DNA of 64,000 bases, taken from assembly GCA_002894685.1 (NCBI GenBank), contig NCRC01000017.1, positions 1-64,000 on the forward strand. The letters run 5' to 3'. Positions 8,722 to 17,306 of the stretch are shown here, one piece after another. This stretch comes from Salinivenus lutea. GTDB taxonomy: Bacteria; Bacteroidota; Rhodothermia; Rhodothermales; Salinibacteraceae. A program made the translations under genes and the position numbers. The first letter of the stretch is position 1; every line of letters begins with the position of its first letter. The notes below the pieces were generated by a model. That model had not been told where the DNA came from and did not search any database. It saw only the letters and a list, made by a program, of their open reading frames with translations.

Positions 8722-9483
8722 TCAATCAAACGGGCGGCGCAGCACCCAGTGGATGCGCGGGCTGTCGGCATGGGCGGGGGCGGTCGTCACGCCCTCGTAC
8801 GCGGCCTCCACGGTGAGCGACGAGTCGTCGAGAAGCGCCTGCACTTCCGCCAGGGTGTAGGCCCGTTGCACGTGCCGTTCCGTGACGGACTGCCCATCAA
8901 CCAGGAGGTCGAACGTGGTCTCGTGACGACGCGTCTCGGGGTCGTACTGGTTCTCGCGGACATAGGCAAACCCGTCCACCGCTGCCTCGTCGGCGAAGTC
9001 CTCCTCCCGGTTCTCCGAGTTCGCCGGGGTGCTCTGATCGATGACCGCCACGCCCCCCGGCCGCAGCAGGTCGTGGACGCGGCGAAAGAGCGTGGCGACG
9101 GCGGACGGCTCCAGCAGGTAATTCAACCCATCGTAGACCAGCACCACCGCATCGGCGGGCCCGTCGAGGTGCACTCCCTCGCGGGTGACAGTCGTAAAAT
9201 CGGCCGTGTGGCACCGGATCGGCACGTCGGTCGCGGCCACTTTCTCGCGGGCCCGGGCAATCATGGCGTCCGAGCCATCCGTAAGCACGTAGTCGTAATC
9301 GCCCATCGGCTGGAGGCGGAGGGCGAGCGACCCGGTCCCGCCACCGAGTTCAACGACCCGCGTCGGCGCGTCGGCGTAGCGCCGGAGCAGCATGTGGACG
9401 TACGCCGCCCAGGCGTCGTAGTCGACGTGCTCCATCACCCGGTCGTACCCGGCGGCCAAGGCACTGTAGGGCTCCACGGACAT
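8722..9483 (-). CDS. Class I SAM-dependent methyltransferase
   Basis: A 253-residue protein with the N-terminus MSVEPYSALAAGYDRVMEHVDY, common in small-molecule methyltransferases. Motif I VVELGGGTGSLAL is at about 43-55 and the acidic motif VLTDGSDAM near 66. HTADFTT and LLRPGGVAVIDQST follow. The C-terminal half forms a beta-sheet extension (HETTFDLLVDG). The substrate is unknown. It is 25 bases upstream of ftsE and 48 bases downstream of pdxA on the same strand, so the three may be one transcript. Confidence 0.85.
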   Translation of the reverse strand: MSVEPYSALAAGYDRVMEHVDYDAWAAYVHMLLRRYADAPTRVVELGGGTGSLALRLQPMGDYDYVLTDGSDAMIARAREKVAATDVPIRCHTADFTTVTREGVHLDGPADAVVLVYDGLNYLLEPSAVATLFRRVHDLLRPGGVAVIDQSTPANSENREEDFADEAAVDGFAYVRENQYDPETRRHETTFDLLVDGQSVTERHVQRAYTLAEVQALLDDSSLTVEAAYEGVTTAPAHADSPRIHWVLRRPFD

Positions 9484-9531
9484 GGGACTGGCGCAGTGAT
9501 CGAGAACAGAGCAGGCCCCTGCGGCCGGCGG

Positions 9532-10599
9532 TTACGCCGTCGGGGCCGCCGCCTGCCGATGACGGGCCACCGCCACAGCCACCTCCAGGGCGCTCCGCAT
9601 GCTCCCCGCCAGCGCCATGCCTTTTCCGGCAATGCCGAGGGCCGTGCCGTGATCGGGCGAGGTGCGCACGATCGGCAGGCCCGCCGTGTAATTCACCCCA
9701 TGATCGAAGGCGAGCGCCTTGAAGGGCACCAGGCCCTGATCGTGATACATCGCCAGGACCGCGTCGTAGCCGGCCTCGAGCTGCGTTGCGAAGAAGCCAT
9801 CGGCGGCCACCGGGCCGTCCACCCGGAAGCCTTCCTCCCGGGCGGCCTCCACCGCCGGGGCAATCACCGTTTCCTCTTCCTGCCCAAAGGCCCCCGCCTC
9901 TCCGGCGTGGGGGTTGAGCCCCAGCACGGCCATCTTCGGGTCGTCGATCGCAAAGTCGGTGCGGAGCGACTCGTCGATGACCCGCACCTTCTCCAGAATG
10001 GCTTCTTCCGTCACCAGGGACGGCACCTCGGAGAGGGGCACGTGGCTCGTCACGAGCCCCACGCGCAGGCCCCCCGCCACCATCATCATGGTCGGCTTGG
10101 CCGTGCCGGTCCGCTCGGCGATATACTCTGTGTGGCCCGGGATGTCGTACCCGGCCTTCCGCACGGCCTCTTTCGAGATCGGCGCGGTGGCCATCGCATC
10201 GACGGTACCGGCCAGGCACGCATCCACGGCCCGCTCGACGGCCCGCATGGCAAGGCGCCCGCCGTCCGCCGTCGTGGTGCCAAAGGTTACGGGCGGCTCC
10301 GGCCTTTCCGACACGTCGAGGAGCGCCACGTCGCCCGGCGGCACCTCATCGGGCACCTCGTCGACCACATGAATGTCGAGGTCCGAAAAGCCCAGCACGT
10401 CGGCGTGGACGCGCAGCACGTGCGCCGAGCCGATCAGGACCGGGGTCATCGACGGCACGAGGCCCGGGTCGTGGAGGCTCTTGAGCACCACCTCGGGCCC
10501 GATGCCGTTGGGGTCGCCCAGGGTAATGGCAATGCGGGTGGGCGAGCCATTGGGGGCGGGCGGTTCCGGTCGCTGGAACGTGGGTCGCTGGATGCGCAT
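9532..10599 (-). CDS. pdxA: 4-hydroxythreonine-4-phosphate dehydrogenase
   Basis: Oxidises 4-phosphohydroxy-L-threonine in the DXP-dependent pathway to pyridoxal phosphate; a cytosolic metal-dependent dimer. Family marks in the 355-residue protein are AITLGDPNGIGPEV (about 24-37), TAPISKEAVRKAGYDIPGHT (metal and substrate residues), AMYHDQGLVPFKAL (His of the metal site) and RTSPDHGTALGIAGKG. The first 20 residues (RPTFQRPEPPAPNG) are an extra Pro-rich lead. pdxJ is not nearby. Confidence 0.95.
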   Translation of the reverse strand: MRIQRPTFQRPEPPAPNGSPTRIAITLGDPNGIGPEVVLKSLHDPGLVPSMTPVLIGSAHVLRVHADVLGFSDLDIHVVDEVPDEVPPGDVALLDVSERPEPPVTFGTTTADGGRLAMRAVERAVDACLAGTVDAMATAPISKEAVRKAGYDIPGHTEYIAERTGTAKPTMMMVAGGLRVGLVTSHVPLSEVPSLVTEEAILEKVRVIDESLRTDFAIDDPKMAVLGLNPHAGEAGAFGQEEETVIAPAVEAAREEGFRVDGPVAADGFFATQLEAGYDAVLAMYHDQGLVPFKALAFDHGVNYTAGLPIVRTSPDHGTALGIAGKGMALAGSMRSALEVAVAVARHRQAAAPTA

Positions 10600-11029
10600 G
10601 GAGGAGCCGTCGATTTCTACGGGAGAGCGGGTGGAAAGTCGAAGCCGGGGGCGCGACGCGGGAGCACACCGCCGATCCCCAAGGTACGATGCGGGCGGAC
10701 CGACCCCAAGTCCAGGGCCGGCCGCGGGGCCGCCCCGATTGCTCCGGCCGTATCCAACAGCGGTGTCGACCCGTCTACGCCGTGCCGAACCGCTTCCAGG
10801 GCCGACCCCGCGTGCGTCATCGGAGCGAGACCGTTCAGGAAACGAGCAGATCCAGGCGCCTTCCCTCGTCTACCGTGCATTGTAGCCCCCATGGCTGCCC
10901 CGGAAAGGAAAAGAAAGTTCGGCAACGTCCCCACCTTAGTCGCCGGTGGTGTGAAAGGTCAACCGTTGGGCGCCGGCATTGCGGACACTTCACAGTCAAT
11001 CGACGCCCCGCGGGCCTCCCTGCCCCGGT
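10600..11029. other. 430-base intergenic region without a supported gene
   Basis: This lies between the pdxA start and the nrnA stop, both on the minus strand, and should hold the pdxA promoter. Open frames here are G+C-driven and low in complexity (the longest is at 10617-10934 minus) with no recognisable domain. A purine-rich tract (GGAAAGGAAAAGAAAG) lies near 10900-10915. I see no convincing hairpin, tRNA or repeat. Confidence 0.5.
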
Positions 11030-12097
11030 CTAGTCGGACGTGTCTTCCAGAAGCGTCTCCAGGTAGGCCTGATCCTCGGGCGACAGCTCCCCGTCCGGCC
11101 CGTGCGGGTTGTCGAACTCGATAAAGCGGCCGGCCGCCTCGACAACGTCCTCAATCGCCTCCTCGAACGACGGGCGCTTCACGTAGGCCCCCGCGGCGTT
11201 GCGATGCCCGCCCCCGCCGAAGTGGCGGGCCCATTCGTCCACCCGCACGTCGGCCTCGGAGCGAAAGCTAATCTTGGCCCCGTCGTCAACCTCCGAAAAG
11301 AGAAGCGCCGCTTTCACCCCCTCGATGGACAGGACGTAGTTGACGAAGCCTTGTTTGTCGTCCCAGCTGGCGCCCGTATCCTCCACCATGCGCTGCGTGA
11401 CCGCCGAGTAGCCGAGTTGGCCGTCGTAGCGGAGGCGGATGCGGTTCAGGGTGCGGCCCAGCAGCCGAAGCCCCGGCATCGACTTGCGGTCGTAAATCGT
11501 CTCGTGGATGGGCGCCGGCGAGATTTCGCCCCGCTCCAGAATGTCGGCCACAATGCGGTGCAGCTGCGGCGTGACGCTGCTGTACCGAAACGAGCCCGTG
11601 TCCGTCATGATGGCCGTGTAGAGCCCCGTAGCGATCGTCTCATCGATGAGGTCGGGGTCGATGGCCGCGATCAGTTCGTAAATGAGCTCGCCCGTGGCGG
11701 CGGCCCGGTCGCGCACGAAGGCCAGGTCGAACCACTGCTCCGGCTCCAGGTGATGATCGATGAGGACCGTCGTGGCGGTCGACTCCCGCACCATCGAGCC
11801 CACCTTGCCCAGGCGCTCCTCGTCGTTGGTGTCGAGCACAAAGGCCACGTCGGCGTCCGCGAGGGCCTCGTGCTGGTCGAGGGACCCGTCAAAGACCTGC
11901 ACGTCGTCGGCCCCGGGCATCCAGTCGAGGCTATAGGGCGGCCCCTCGCTGTTGATCATGGCCGCGCGCTTGCCCAGCTTCTGCAGAAATCGGCCGAGGG
12001 CGATCTGCGAGCCGAGGGCATCGCCGTCGGGCCCCAAGTGGGTGACGAGGAAAAAGTCCTCGTTTTCGCGAATGAGCCGTACAACATCATCGAGCAT
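11030..12097 (-). CDS. nrnA: DHH/DHHA1 phosphoesterase, NrnA-like (nanoRNase / pAp phosphatase)
   Basis: A 355-residue cytosolic enzyme of the bifunctional oligoribonuclease/pAp phosphatase family. It trims 2-5 nt RNAs and dephosphorylates 3'-phosphoadenosine 5'-phosphate. Metal-site motifs are seen at THLGPDGDALGSQIALG (about 19-35), VLDTNDEERLG (about 92-102) and the DHH triplet in VLIDHHLEPEQW. The C-terminal DHHA1 signature is HFGGGGHRNAAGAYVK near 300. Normal length. The ATG at 12097 is preceded by about 126 bases up to the galK stop, a likely promoter region. Confidence 0.93.
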   Translation of the reverse strand: MLDDVVRLIRENEDFFLVTHLGPDGDALGSQIALGRFLQKLGKRAAMINSEGPPYSLDWMPGADDVQVFDGSLDQHEALADADVAFVLDTNDEERLGKVGSMVRESTATTVLIDHHLEPEQWFDLAFVRDRAAATGELIYELIAAIDPDLIDETIATGLYTAIMTDTGSFRYSSVTPQLHRIVADILERGEISPAPIHETIYDRKSMPGLRLLGRTLNRIRLRYDGQLGYSAVTQRMVEDTGASWDDKQGFVNYVLSIEGVKAALLFSEVDDGAKISFRSEADVRVDEWARHFGGGGHRNAAGAYVKRPSFEEAIEDVVEAAGRFIEFDNPHGPDGELSPEDQAYLETLLEDTSD

Positions 12098-12223
12098 GCG
12101 TCGCCTCCGGCGCTGCGTGTCAGGGGTGCCGAGAATAGCTTACCCTTTACGTGGGGGGCCCGGAAGGGTTCACGACGGCCCATCGGGTCGGTCCGGACGT
12201 CGCCTCAGTGCGTCTCTGGCCGG

Positions 12224-13372
12224 TTACGACTGCGCGAAGGCGCCCACGGCGGGCCGGCACGCAATCACGTCCAGCTCGGCGTCGAACGCGTCGGCGTACG
12301 CGGCCGCCACGGCGTCGGCCTCGTCCGCCCCGAACCCTTCGCCCGTCCACGCCATGGCCGCGCCCCCAAACCCGGCCCCCGTGAGGCGTCCGCCCAGCAC
12401 CCCGTCCGTGTCGCGGAGCCGGTCCACAACGAAGTCGAGCTCGTCGGTGCTATTTTCGTAGTCGGTGCGCGAGCTGTCGTGGGAGGCGAAGAGCAGATCG
12501 CCCACCGACTCGTACGCCTCGTCGCGCAGGAGCCGCACGGCCCGCTGCACCCGGCGGTGCTCCGTGCTCACGTGGCGGGCCCGGCGGTAGAGCACCTCCG
12601 GGAGCTCCGCCTGCACCTCCGACAGTTGATCGGGCGACACGTCCACGAGGTGGTCGACGCCTCCCAGGAGGTCGTCGAGTCGGTCGCGGGCCGCACGCGC
12701 CTCGTCGTGCCGCTCCTGATAATGCGCATCCGCCAGGGCGTGGGCCTCGTGGGTCCGAAAAATCCAGAGCCCGGTCCGGGGCGGGAATGGCACCGACGTG
12801 ATCTCGTCGGTGCGCGCATCCACCCGCACGAGTCGATCGTCGGCCCCAAACGCCACGACCGCCTGATCGAGAATGCCACACGGCACGCCCACGAACTCGT
12901 TCTCGGCCCGCCGGCACAGCTGGGCCAGCTGCTTCCGGTCCAGGTCGCCCCCCACTGCTTCCACGACGGCGACGGCCGTGGCCAGCTCCAGCGCGGCACT
13001 GCTGCTCAGCCCGGCCCCCACGGGCAACGTGCTCTCAACCCGCAGCTCCATTCCGCGATCCAGGGCCACGCCCGCCGCCCGTAGCTCGACGATCACGCCC
13101 AGGACGTAGTTGGCCCAGGCCCGGGCGCCGGACTGCGCCTCGATCGCGTGCAGCGGGAGGCGAACCGCCGCCTCGGCGTCGGCGCTGCGCAGGACGAGTT
13201 GGTCGTCTTCCCGAAAGCGCACCCCGACCTCCACCCGCCGATCAATCGCCGCGCCCAGCACCCAGCCGCCATTGTAGTCCGTGTGGTTCCCGATGAACTC
13301 GATCCGACCGGGGGCCGAGCCCCACGCATCTACGTCGTCGAAGGGGCAGGCGAGAGAAGACGGGGCGTTCAT
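12224..13372 (-). CDS. galK: Galactokinase
   Basis: Phosphorylates galactose at C1 (Leloir pathway). The GHMP-kinase features are clear in the 382-residue protein: the galactokinase signature GRIEFIGNHTDYNGG (about 22-36), the ATP loop LPVGAGLSSSAALELA (about 122-137) and a C-terminal GRLTGAGFGGAAMAW. The usual signature has GEHTDYNxG; here GNHTDYNGG carries Asn in place of the first Glu, as some other galactokinases do. galT and galE are not adjacent. The protein is strongly acidic. Confidence 0.95.
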   Translation of the reverse strand: MNAPSSLACPFDDVDAWGSAPGRIEFIGNHTDYNGGWVLGAAIDRRVEVGVRFREDDQLVLRSADAEAAVRLPLHAIEAQSGARAWANYVLGVIVELRAAGVALDRGMELRVESTLPVGAGLSSSAALELATAVAVVEAVGGDLDRKQLAQLCRRAENEFVGVPCGILDQAVVAFGADDRLVRVDARTDEITSVPFPPRTGLWIFRTHEAHALADAHYQERHDEARAARDRLDDLLGGVDHLVDVSPDQLSEVQAELPEVLYRRARHVSTEHRRVQRAVRLLRDEAYESVGDLLFASHDSSRTDYENSTDELDFVVDRLRDTDGVLGGRLTGAGFGGAAMAWTGEGFGADEADAVAAAYADAFDAELDVIACRPAVGAFAQS

Positions 13373-13555
13373 GAGATCGGGCCGACGAGCTGTCGAGACA
13401 GAATGCGACGTGTGCTGTGCATAACCTCTGGAGTCGAACTGAGGGACGCAACGGTGCCGAATGAGTTTGCGACGGAGATGCCTCCCGTCCGCTCCTCTTC
13501 TGCCCCAAGGCTCTTCTACGGCCTCTTCCGCCGGCCCCGGCGAGAACCTCAGCGC

Positions 13556-14068
13556 TCAGTTGCGCGAGGGCGGGGCGCGGAGACGTCCCTCCACCTGCAC
13601 GCCGGCATCGCCCCCGCCCCGGTGCATTTGCCCGCGCATCTCGAACGAAAACGTGGCCGCCACCGTCTCCCCCTGCACGCTCTCGACGGTGAGCGTGCCA
13701 CGCTCGGCCGTGAACGCGGCGTCGCTCGTCGTCAAAAACGCCATCGTCCCCGCCGCCTCCAACGTGTCGGCCTGGTTGCCAAAGAGGGGGCCGTCCACGA
13801 TCGTGTAGCGGCCCGGGGCGAGCGGGCGGGGATCCAGTTCGAGGGACATCCCCACCCCGTCCGGCGTACCCAGCTCGATTCCCACGAGGTGCCCGTCGCG
13901 CACCCGGTACTGCACAGGGCCCCGCAGGGTGTCGGTCACGCTGCCGCCGATCTCTATCACAAACTCTCCCGACGGCACGTCCACCGACGCGGACTCCGAA
14001 CAGCCGAGGAGGAGCGCCCCGGCCACAGCACACACGAGCCACGCGAGGAGGGGAGAACGGTCAGGCAT
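13556..14068 (-). CDS. Small lipoprotein of unknown function
   Basis: A 170-residue predicted lipoprotein. Its signal peptide ends in ALLLGC, with Cys23 as the lipidation site, followed by about 145 residues of alternating beta-type sequence. Phrases such as GEFVIEIGGSVTDTLRGPV, YRVRDGHLVGIELG and VAATFSFEMRGQM suggest a small beta-sandwich in the periplasm or on the outer membrane. I recognise no family. It stands alone between galK and the NADH dehydrogenase gene. Confidence 0.72.
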   Translation of the reverse strand: MPDRSPLLAWLVCAVAGALLLGCSESASVDVPSGEFVIEIGGSVTDTLRGPVQYRVRDGHLVGIELGTPDGVGMSLELDPRPLAPGRYTIVDGPLFGNQADTLEAAGTMAFLTTSDAAFTAERGTLTVESVQGETVAATFSFEMRGQMHRGGGDAGVQVEGRLRAPPSRN

Positions 14069-14191
14069 AAACAGGAAGCACCGCGGGCGAAACAGCCGAT
14101 TGTGGGAGGCAGCCTAACGCCATCCCCAGGCAATTGCTCCGCCCCCTCTCCAACGCCCCGCGGCGCTACGACGCCTCCGTCGGGCCTCAGC

Positions 14192-15529
14192 TCATGCTTC
14201 TGCCTGCACCGGCGCCCGCTGCTCCCCTCCACTTTGCTCGGCGGGCACCTGGAGGTCGGGCTTCGACACGTCGTCCAGGATGAGGCGGGCACTGCGGCTG
14301 TACGTGAAGTAGTTGTAGGCCCAGTTCACGAGTGCACTGAGCCGGTTGCGGAAGCCCACCAGCTTGGCGATGTGAATAAAGACCCAGAGGAGCCAGGCAA
14401 AGAGGCCCTTGAAGGTGACTCCCCCCGCTAGCTCGGCCACGGCCGCGTTCCGCCCGATGGTGGCCATCTGACCGTAGTCGCGGTACGCAAACGGCTCGGT
14501 AGACGCTCCCCGAAGTTGGCGCTGGACCTGCGCCGCCGCGTGGCGCCCGCTCTGGATGGCCACCTGCGCAAGCTGCGGCTCGTAGCCGTCCTCGCCCTCA
14601 ATCGCCGCCATGTCCCCCACCGCGTACACGTTCGGCGCCTCCGGCACGCTCAGGTCCCGGTGCACGATGACCCGGCCATCGCGGGCCTGCTCCGTTCCCA
14701 GCAGGTCGGCCAGCGGACTGGCCTTCACGCCGGCGGCCCACACGAGCGTCTGGGCCGGAATCGCGTCCCCTCCCTGCAAATGGATCCGATCCGGCTCCAC
14801 GCGCTCCACGGCGGTTCGGGTCCGCACCTCGACGCCCCGCGCCTCCAGCACCCGGCGCGTGTACTGGCGCAGGGAGGGCTGGTACGGCGGCAACAGATCG
14901 TCCTGCATCTCCAACAGGAGACACTGGGCCTCGGCCCGCGTGTCGAACGCCGCAAAGTCGTCGTTGAGCGTGTCGAAAAGCTCGACCAGCGCCCCCGCCA
15001 TCTCCACCCCGGTCGGGCCGCCCCCCACAATAACGAAGGTCAAGGCCCCCTCGCCCGCGGCCTCCCGGTGCTGGTCGTATCGCTCAAACTGCTTGAGCAC
15101 GTGGTTGCGCAGGGTAACCGCGTCCGGCACGTTCTTCAGCGGGAACGCGTGCTCCTCCACGCCCGGAATGCCGAAATCTGTGCTCACGGCGCCCGCCGCC
15201 AGGATCAGCGCGTCGTAGGACAGGGCCCCGCCCTCCTGCAACTGCACTTCCTGCGCGTCGCGGTCGATGCCCACAACCGTGCCGAGGTGAAACCGAACGC
15301 TCTCGTCCCCCTGAAACACGCTCCGCACGTTGTGGGCAATGTCGTCCGGCTCCAGCCCCGCCATCGCCACTTCGTAGAGCAGCGGCTGAAACTTGTGGTA
15401 GTTGTTGCGGTCGACCAGCGTCACTCGAACGGGGGCGTCCCGCAGGGACTTCGCGGCCTCCAGCCCCGCAAATCCGGCCCCAACGATGACGACGTGTGGA
15501 CGATCGGAAGCAGTATCGGAAATAGACAT
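14192..15529 (-). CDS. ndh: Type II NADH:quinone dehydrogenase (FAD-dependent)
   Basis: A 445-residue peripheral membrane flavoenzyme that passes electrons from NADH to menaquinone without pumping protons. The FAD-binding site is VVIVGAGFAGLEAAKSL (about 15-31), followed by NNYHKFQPLLYEVAMAG, and the NADH-binding site is TFVIVGGGPTGVEMAGAL (about 157-174). The second FAD motif is APNVYAVGDMA. The C-terminal hydrophobic helix FAWLLWVFIHIAKLVGFRN would anchor it in the membrane. I chose ATG 15529 because the preceding in-frame stretch to 15613 is basic and unlike the family. Confidence 0.93.
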   Translation of the reverse strand: MSISDTASDRPHVVIVGAGFAGLEAAKSLRDAPVRVTLVDRNNYHKFQPLLYEVAMAGLEPDDIAHNVRSVFQGDESVRFHLGTVVGIDRDAQEVQLQEGGALSYDALILAAGAVSTDFGIPGVEEHAFPLKNVPDAVTLRNHVLKQFERYDQHREAAGEGALTFVIVGGGPTGVEMAGALVELFDTLNDDFAAFDTRAEAQCLLLEMQDDLLPPYQPSLRQYTRRVLEARGVEVRTRTAVERVEPDRIHLQGGDAIPAQTLVWAAGVKASPLADLLGTEQARDGRVIVHRDLSVPEAPNVYAVGDMAAIEGEDGYEPQLAQVAIQSGRHAAAQVQRQLRGASTEPFAYRDYGQMATIGRNAAVAELAGGVTFKGLFAWLLWVFIHIAKLVGFRNRLSALVNWAYNYFTYSRSARLILDDVSKPDLQVPAEQSGGEQRAPVQAEA

Positions 15530-15652
15530 CGGTGAGGTCGGATGGACGATCAACTCAGCGGAGCGCTTTTTGAATCGCGCTGACAGGATTAGACGCACTC
15601 CGCCGAGAACCATTCCCCCGTTCCGGCTTCGTCCCCAGCTTTGGCGGCTTTA

Positions 15653-17002
15653 TTACACACCTGTTGGATCTCGCTCCTCCACGGGCGGCTGGGGCGAGGC
15701 GGTTCCGTTGGTCGTAAATTCAGGGTACGCCTCCACGTCGTGCTCGTGGCGGTCGAGCCCCTTGTGCTCCGTCGCATCCTCGATGCGCAGGCCGAGCGCC
15801 TGGTCGAGCGCGTAGAAGAGCCCGTAGCTTACCGGGAAGGTCCAGAGGAAGGCGGCGGCCACCCCGAGCGCCTGCACCCCGACCTGGGCCAGGCTGAACC
15901 CGCTCGCGTCGAAGAGGCCGGCGGCCAGAGTGCCCCACGCCCCACACACCCCGTGCACCGCAATGGCGCCTACCGGATCGTCCACGATGCGCTCCAGGCC
16001 CCGCGTGGCGTACACCACGATCGCGCCCGCCACGGCCCCCGTGAGGATGGCGAAGGGGGGCGTGAGGGCGGCACAGCCCGCCGTGATGCCCACGAGCCCG
16101 CCGAGCACCCCGTTCAGCGTCATCGTGGCGTCCGGCGTTCCCCCGTCGATCCACGTGACGGCCATGGCCAGGACCGCCCCCGCGCCGGCCGCCACAAAGG
16201 TGTTCAGCGCAATCTTCGCGATCGCAGTGGAGCCGGCGGTCGTGGACCCGGCGTTGAAGCCAAACCAGCCGAGCCACAGAATGAACACGCCGAGCGCCGC
16301 AAGCGGGAGACTGTGCCCCGGAATCGTTCGCGGCGTGCCGTCCGCTGCGTACTTTTCCTGCCGGGGCCCCACCACCAGGGCGCCCGCCAGGGCCGCCCAT
16401 CCGCCCACGCTGTGCACGACGGTCGACCCGGCAAAATCGATAAACCCGAGCGCCTCCAGCCAGCCGCTGCCGTTGAACAGGCCGCCCCACGCCCAGGCCC
16501 CAAAGACCGGATAGATCACCGCCGTGATCGCCACCGAAAAGAGCAGATAGCCGCTAAACTTGATCCGCTCGGCCACGGCCCCGGACACGATGGTCGCCGC
16601 CGTCGCCGCAAAGACGGCCTGGAAGAAGTAAAACGCGTAGGTCCACGTTTCGGGCTGATCCCCGGTCCCCGTCAGAAAAAACCCGTCGGTGCCGACGACT
16701 CCCCCCCAGGACGTGCCGAACATGAGGCCAAACCCAACGGCAAAGAACGCCAGCCCGCCCGCCGAGGCGTCCATCACGTTCTTCATGATGATGTTCACGG
16801 CGTTCTTCGCCCGCGAAAAGCCGGCCTCCAGCAGCGCAAAGCCCGCCTGCATGAAAAAGACCAGCGCGGCCGCCAGGATCGTCCAGACATAATTCAGGTT
16901 GGTCTGTGTCGTCTCGGCGGACTGTGCCGCCGCCCCGTCGACCCAGACGCCGGAGAGGAGAAGGGAGAAGAGAAGCAGATACCCAGTCGTACGAAGCCGC
17001 AT
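15653..17002 (-). CDS. amt: Ammonium transporter
   Basis: A 449-residue Amt/MEP/Rh channel for NH4+/NH3. A cleavable signal peptide ending in GAAAQ is followed by eleven membrane helices. Marks include FFMQAGFALLEAGFSRAKNAV, FAATAATIVSGAVAER, GFIDFAGSTVVHSVGGWAAL (signature, with the pore His) and a second pore His in AVHGVCGAWGT. The C-terminal tail DRHEHDVEAYPEF is the usual regulatory tail contacted by PII proteins, but no glnB/glnK gene is adjacent. Long AT-rich upstream DNA probably carries a nitrogen-responsive promoter. Confidence 0.96.
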   Translation of the reverse strand: MRLRTTGYLLLFSLLLSGVWVDGAAAQSAETTQTNLNYVWTILAAALVFFMQAGFALLEAGFSRAKNAVNIIMKNVMDASAGGLAFFAVGFGLMFGTSWGGVVGTDGFFLTGTGDQPETWTYAFYFFQAVFAATAATIVSGAVAERIKFSGYLLFSVAITAVIYPVFGAWAWGGLFNGSGWLEALGFIDFAGSTVVHSVGGWAALAGALVVGPRQEKYAADGTPRTIPGHSLPLAALGVFILWLGWFGFNAGSTTAGSTAIAKIALNTFVAAGAGAVLAMAVTWIDGGTPDATMTLNGVLGGLVGITAGCAALTPPFAILTGAVAGAIVVYATRGLERIVDDPVGAIAVHGVCGAWGTLAAGLFDASGFSLAQVGVQALGVAAAFLWTFPVSYGLFYALDQALGLRIEDATEHKGLDRHEHDVEAYPEFTTNGTASPQPPVEERDPTGV

Positions 17003-17306
17003 GGTTCACTTTTAAACAGAGCGAGGGAGCGCGAGCAGTGTGGGCCTCGGGGACCCAAGCCACTCCTCACGGTATCCACCGCTCACCCATAAGGCAAACT
17101 ATTGGGGACTGGAAGCGTTTTTACGCCAAATTATTATTTATACGACTAAATTCATACAAATAAATTCGTCTAGAACGGGCGCTGTGAAGGAAAACAGAAA
17201 TTTTTGGCCCGAGTCCATTCCTTCCGCGTAGGACCGCCCCCCGCGCGTCGGGGTCGGAACTGTGAATTTAAATTAAACCAACCGGCACAGCCCTTTTCCG
17301 CCGTGC
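17003..17306. promoter_or_regulatory. 304-base intergenic region with AT-rich core upstream of amt
   Basis: No gene is supported here. From about 17100 to 17175 the sequence becomes strikingly AT-rich for this genome, with TATA and TTATTTG-type words on the minus strand, and a perfect palindrome AATTTAAATT sits at 17265-17274. This is the expected place for the amt promoter and for regulator binding. I cannot fix a start site. A Bacteroidota-type -33/-7 pair (TTTG / TAnnTTTG) is only loosely matched. Confidence 0.5.

Noticed and set aside
10617-10934. 105-codon minus-strand frame in the pdxA-nrnA gap
   Set aside because: Low complexity, no recognisable motif, and composition like translated non-coding G+C-rich DNA.
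8557-11124. 855-codon plus-strand open frame spanning several genes
   Set aside because: It crosses ftsE, a methyltransferase and pdxA on the opposite strand and shows Arg/His-rich shadow composition.
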